NCBI GenBank assembly: GCA_037783545.1
Contig: JBBELK010000388.1
Span: 62,001 to 126,000, forward strand
DNA: 64,000 nt
Origin: Henricia sp. BOLD:AAB3569
Taxonomy: Eukaryota; Echinodermata; Asteroidea; Spinulosida; Echinasteridae
Direction: 5' to 3'
Shown here: in pieces, positions 59,801 to 64,000 of the stretch
How the letters are laid out: every line of letters starts with the position of its first letter
Position numbering within the stretch: position 1 is the stretch's first letter
Position numbers and translations under genes: made by a program
The notes under the pieces: generated by a model
Told to the model about the DNA's origin: nothing
What the model saw: only the letters and a program-made list of their open reading frames with translations
The model's database searches: none

Positions 59801-61612
59801 TGCAAAAGACAAATAGTTGTATTAAACAATTAATGGCCTATTGTATCATTTGCAATGACCAAAATGTTCACGTTTTGAGTTGAGAAGAAGAAATTTACTT
59901 AAAATGTTGATAGCAATAGTTTTCTGAAGCATTGAGGCGTCTTTGTATAGCTGAAATTTCTGCAGACTATTGTTTACCAACATTCTTTAGATATGCCAGG
60001 AATCTGTAAAAAGTGTTATCTAGCAAATGATACATTGGCCTTTAAAGCCCCAATACATCATTTGTAGTGACCCAAAATTTTACTTGACTAAAAGTGTTGA
60101 TAGCGATGGTAACATACAAGCACTAAAAAGTTTTCCAATAAATCTGTCTTTAGGTAGTTTAATTCAATTAGATATAGTCTGAACATTGAGATTGATAAAA
60201 AATAAATAAAGGTTTTTGTCTTTCTTTCTATTTTCAGTGAGATCAGACGTATCCATGCCAAGGACACAAAGACACAAGAACATTACTTCACCGTCAGTGG
60301 TCCAAGCAGTGGTGGCATCTCATCGACAGATCAAGGGATTATCACCACCCTTCCGCTGTTATATTCAGCCACTCCGCCCAAAACCAAAATCAGCTACGTC
60401 GCCTACTACTTCACCAATGCTTCCCTGTGGACCTCTACATTCATGCCCCGGTACCAAGGTAATTTCACCGGAGTACGACACGTCACCCTCTTGTTTGCGT
60501 GTATCAGTCACACCATGGTTGCTGCCGTTGCGTTGTCCATGTTAGCAGTGTAATCGTCCATGGAGGAGTCTATTGTGCTCAGCTGGCCTAATTATAATCT
60601 GACCCTAGCTGTGGTAGTTAAAGCAGCTGTAGTTGGTGTCGTAGTCTTCGCATTCATGGGCATTGTTGAGATGATCTTCCGTGCCGCACCAACTGTATGG
60701 TCGGTACATCCACCTTGCCTACTCGTGCAACAGCAGAATGAAGACATGTTTTCGGATGGCTACCAACCGACTTGTGTGCAGTCTGTAGAGGGAGATTTCT
60801 ACGGAGGTGAATCTATTAGTGTTGTGGGTATTCTCCGCGAAACCAGCAGTGCTCCAGATATCATGCAGACCCAGAGTTCCAAACAAGTGCGTGATAACAC
60901 CCGGAAGTACTTCAATCAACCGGGATTGTTTGGTAGAGGTTTGACTCGCTGCTCTCAATGGACCGACAAACTTCATGCTGAAAAGTTAAACAGCAAACAG
61001 TTTACCAAATCTACATTTGACACCAAACCTGATGCGTCTCTATCCCCCAACGTGACAATCAACCCTACTAATGACAATACCAACAATTCCAAGAATGACA
61101 CCAAGCTTGCTGTTAGTTCCAACTGCATCGCAGCTAGCCCCGGGAACAGATCTCAGACAATCGACGTAACCAGGATTCCTTGCTCGTCTACATCAATTGA
61201 CTTCAAAACCAGTTCCTTCGTAATTGAACCGGTGACATCTTATCAACCAAGGTCTACATCTAGTGCTTCTGCTGCCAGGAGCAGTTCATCACTCTTTTCC
61301 AACGAGTCAATTGAGAAAGCAAGACCCGATGACAACCATGATGGCAAGACCATTCCGGCAATTGAGGACCGTTCAACCCAAACTGATACCATGAGGCAGA
61401 CTTCTCTAATCAAGACAATTCTCCATGAGCCATTACAGAGCCGACCTAAATCCATCTCTTGCACTGCGCCTGCAACCGTTAAGACAAATCCCGATGAAAA
61501 GACCCCAGCTGCAGTGACAACTCGTTCCGACTACATCCTCAATATTCCCATGGATTTTGAGCTGCCAAGCGTGACCATACAGACAAGCACTAGCATCCGG
61601 TCGGTCTTCTTC

Positions 61613-64000
61613 ATCATCATCATCATCATATCCGGCTTTAAGTCGCTTGTCCAGTCTCCGCTGGGTCCGACTTGGTTCTCTTTATGGCGCGTCTCCACTG
61701 GGCTCGGTCCTGGGCGTCCGTCGACTTGAGGCCCAGTAACTTCATATCAGTCCTCACCACATCATGCCAGGTCTTCTTCGGCCTTCCCACAGATCTCGCC
61801 CCTTCCACCACCATTGCTGCTGATTTTTTCAACCAGTCACCTTCGTCCTTCCTCTCCACGTGTCCATACCACCTCAGCCTGTTCCTCCTCATCACCACCT
61901 TGATCGATTCCACCTCCAACCTCCTCCTCAGCTCCTCACTGGACTTCCTCTCCCTCAGCGTCACACCACACATCCACCTCACCATCCTCATCTCTGTCCT
62001 TTCCAACTTCTCCTCCTGGTCCACTCTCATTGCCCACGTCTCACTCCCGTACACCATCCTGCTTCTAACACATGCTGCGTACACCTGCCCTTTCATTTTC
62101 AGGGGTGGCCCCTTAGATGTAAGAAATGATGCCAACTCCCTGAACTTTGTCCAACTGCTTCTAATCCTGGCAGTCACCGCTGACTCCACACCACCATCTG
62201 CATCCAACGTGTCTCCAAGATAGCAGAAGCTTTCCACCCTCTCGTACAACTCACCATCCACCGCCAGGCCTTCCAGGTCAGCTGCGGATGGCTGTGCCAC
62301 TTCACCCCTGCACCTCTTACACTCGAACATCGCACCTCTTGCTGCTATCAGGCTCCCCTTCACACCACTACACCTCCTGTGAACCCACTTCCTGCATCTC
62401 GTACACTCAATGGAGTTGGCCTGAACGCCCCTGCCACAGACGCCGCATGGCCACGTTCCGGACTGTGACACGACCCCCGCACCAACACCACCGATCATGA
62501 ACTTTGATTTTACTACGTTCACCCGCATTCCCTTGGACGAGAGGCTGGCCCGCCACACTGACACCTTCCTGGCAAGCTCCTCCCTAGTGGCCGCCATTAA
62601 CACCAGGTCATCTGCGTAGAGCAGCTCCCATGGCAGTCCTTCTTTCGCCTCTCTCGTCACCACATCCATCACGGTCGCGAACAGCAGCGGACTGAGTACG
62701 GATCCCTGGTGGACCCCAACCTCCACTCCAAAACCGTCGCTGTTGCCGCCGCCCGTTCGGACCACAGTGCGAGCCCCTCCATACAGTGCCATTACAGCCT
62801 GGACCAGCCGCTCCCCCACACCCGACTTTCTGAGGGCCCACCTAACAACTTCTCTGGGCACCCTGTCAAAAGCCTTCTCCAGGTCGATGAACGCATAGTA
62901 CAGCTTCTTCTTCTTCGCCTGGTACTTCTCCTGAAGCTGTCTCACGATGAAGATCGCATCAGTCGTCCCTTTCCCTGGCATGAAACCGAACTGCATGTCA
63001 TCAATCTCCACTTGCGATCGAATCCTCTTCTCCAGTACCCTCTCCACCACCTTGAATGCATGTTCAAGCAGTTTGATGCCACGGTACGAGCCACAGTCCA
63101 GCGCGTCCCCCTTGCCCTTGTACAATGGTACCAATATGCTCTTCCTCCAGTCTTCCGGTATACTGCCTTCTGCCATGATGCCATTGCACAAGGTCGTGAG
63201 CCACTCTACTCCCCGGTCTCCTGAAGCTCTCATCATTTCAGTCACCACTCCGGATGGACCAGCTGACTTGCCCACTTTCATGCATTTCATAGCTCTCATT
63301 ACCTCCCCGTTAGAGATCTGGTCACAAGGACCCTCCACCCTGTCGCACTCCACGTCACCGTCCCACTCATTCTCTACGTTCAGCAGCTTCTCGTAGTACT
63401 TTCGCCATACTTCCTTGATGCCACCTCGGTCCGTCACGATGTTGCCACTCCCGTCCTTCACACAACTAACCCCAATAACATCCCGCCTCTCCTTCACCAT
63501 CTGCTTCGCAATCCTAAACACATTTTTCCTTCCTTCCTCACTCTCCAGTTCATCGGCAAACTCTTTCCTCTTACCATCCTGAGCTGTCCAGACAGCTCTC
63601 CGTGCAACTTTCTTCGCCTCTGCATACCTTGCTCTATTCTCATCTGTTTGAACCTTCTTCCAGCCTCTGAAACATTTCCTCTTCTCCGCCACTGCCTTTT
63701 CCACCTCCTCATTCCACCACCATGTCTCCCTGTGTCTTGCTGGACCCTTTGTCCACCCACACACATCCTCTGTTGCTTGTAACCAGGTCTTTTTCATTGC
63801 TTCCCACTTGTCATTCATTCCAACTGCCTCCTTCACAGTCTCCGCACCGTCAGCAACTCTCTCACAAAACTTCTTCTTGATGTCATCATTCTTCAGTTTC
63901 CACACCTTTAGCCTTGGTGCGTGCTTTTGTTTCTGCTGCTTAACACTGCCCATTCTCACATCTCCAACAACCAGACGATGCTGCAAAACACACTCTTCAC
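61613..64000 (-). mobile_element. RTE-like non-LTR retrotransposon, 3' part
   Basis: Inserted in exon 5 of gene copy 5 right after ...GTCTTCTTC. The 3' tail, read on the minus strand, is a (ATG)n trinucleotide repeat, and only about ten bases separate it from the stop codon. Very short 3' UTRs and microsatellite tails are typical of the RTE group. The 5' part lies beyond the window. Confidence 0.8.
61638..64000 (-). CDS. Endonuclease-reverse transcriptase polyprotein of an RTE-like LINE (partial)
   Basis: Frame open from the window edge to the TAA at 61638-61640, about 787 residues, with no stop. It starts with ...QHRLVVGDVR, the usual end of the apurinic-type endonuclease domain, which is off the window. 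The reverse transcriptase follows, with blocks SAGPSGVVTEM, YRGIKLL, FIDLEKAFDRVPR, HQGSVLSPLLF and the catalytic YADD (62618-62607). Next is a PHD-like zinc finger (C-x2-C...C-x2-C-x3-W-V-H-x2-C...C-x2-C, about 62300-62470), then a C-terminal region with SETWAM, RWYGHVERKDE and GRPKKTW. RT copies RNA at the nicked target. All visible motifs are intact, so this copy may be young. Confidence 0.85.
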   Translation of the reverse strand, partial: EECVLQHRLVVGDVRMGSVKQQKQKHAPRLKVWKLKNDDIKKKFCERVADGAETVKEAVGMNDKWEAMKKTWLQATEDVCGWTKGPARHRETWWWNEEVEKAVAEKRKCFRGWKKVQTDENRARYAEAKKVARRAVWTAQDGKRKEFADELESEEGRKNVFRIAKQMVKERRDVIGVSCVKDGSGNIVTDRGGIKEVWRKYYEKLLNVENEWDGDVECDRVEGPCDQISNGEVMRAMKCMKVGKSAGPSGVVTEMMRASGDRGVEWLTTLCNGIMAEGSIPEDWRKSILVPLYKGKGDALDCGSYRGIKLLEHAFKVVERVLEKRIRSQVEIDDMQFGFMPGKGTTDAIFIVRQLQEKYQAKKKKLYYAFIDLEKAFDRVPREVVRWALRKSGVGERLVQAVMALYGGARTVVRTGGGNSDGFGVEVGVHQGSVLSPLLFATVMDVVTREAKEGLPWELLYADDLVLMAATREELARKVSVWRASLSSKGMRVNVVKSKFMIGGVGAGVVSQSGTWPCGVCGRGVQANSIECTRCRKWVHRRCSGVKGSLIAARGAMFECKRCRGEVAQPSAADLEGLAVDGELYERVESFCYLGDTLDADGGVESAVTARIRSSWTKFRELASFLTSKGPPLKMKGQVYAACVRSRMVYGSETWAMRVDQEEKLERTEMRMVRWMCGVTLRERKSSEELRRRLEVESIKVVMRRNRLRWYGHVERKDEGDWLKKSAAMVVEGARSVGRPKKTWHDVVRTDMKLLGLKSTDAQDRAQWRRAIKRTKSDPAETGQAT

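Larger units (their letters stand above)
53730..61612 (+). pseudogene. Mini-polycystin-1-like gene copy 5, degraded
   Basis: Only intron 2 onward survives: exon 3 58939-59132, exon 4 59585-59773, exon 5 60238-61612. Exon 3 has two in-frame stops (TAA 59011-59013, TGA 59068-59070), exon 5 has a third (TAA 60551-60553), and exon 5 is cut in the loop region by an RTE-like element at 61613, losing TM4 and TM5. Promoter, start codon, signal peptide and TM1 are absent. Intron 2 carries a 4.07-kb TIR element. Otherwise the sequence is nearly identical to copies 3 and 4, so the decay is recent. Confidence 0.85.

Overview
This is eukaryotic DNA: genes are split into exons with GT/AG borders, intergenic DNA is AT-rich and full of metazoan transposons (Gypsy LTR, Ngaro-like, RTE-like, many MITEs), and there are no operons or ribosome binding sites. 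Repeat flavour (frequent TAGGCCTA and CGATTTCACAAAG motifs, SGNH-bearing Ngaro elements) suggests a marine invertebrate, perhaps an echinoderm or another invertebrate deuterostome; this is an impression, not a proof.

The backbone is a tandem array of a unit of about 10 kb, each carrying one five-exon gene. The best copies (37853-42917 and 47526-53046) encode an 854-residue protein that I read as a miniature member of the polycystin-1 family: signal peptide, short ectodomain, TM1, a shortened PLAT-like segment, TM2 and TM3, a Ser/Thr-rich loop of about 400 residues, TM4 and TM5, then stop. It lacks the large REJ/GAIN ectodomain and the C-terminal six-helix channel module of full polycystin-1. 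Other copies are broken: copy 1 (1-310) has a nonsense codon; copy 2 (19242-28132) is split by a Gypsy element; copy 2' (14285-17774, minus strand) is an inverted fragment of copy 2; copy 5 (53730-61612) lacks exons 1-2, has three stops and is cut by an RTE-like element.

Layout: 1-5279 3' end and flank of copy 1 with an 889-bp TIR element; 5280-13039 palindrome P1 (arms 3.87 kb, 13-bp spacer); 13038-23978 palindrome P2 (arms 5.47 kb, one-base centre), containing the 5' part of gene copy 2 in both orientations; 22732-26555 internally deleted Gypsy element in exon 5 of copy 2; 26560-37852 rest of copy 2, its flank with an inserted Ngaro-like retroelement (31333-36199), and the promoter of copy 3; 37853-53046 two intact-looking genes; 53047-61612 rearranged copy 5 carrying a 4.07-kb TIR element (54226-58299) in intron 2; 61613-64000 3' part of an RTE-like LINE, running off the window.

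The most unusual things are the mini-polycystin array and the two back-to-back, nearly perfect giant palindromes joined at a 2-bp microhomology. The palindromes are either a striking template-switch rearrangement or an assembly artefact; only long reads can decide.
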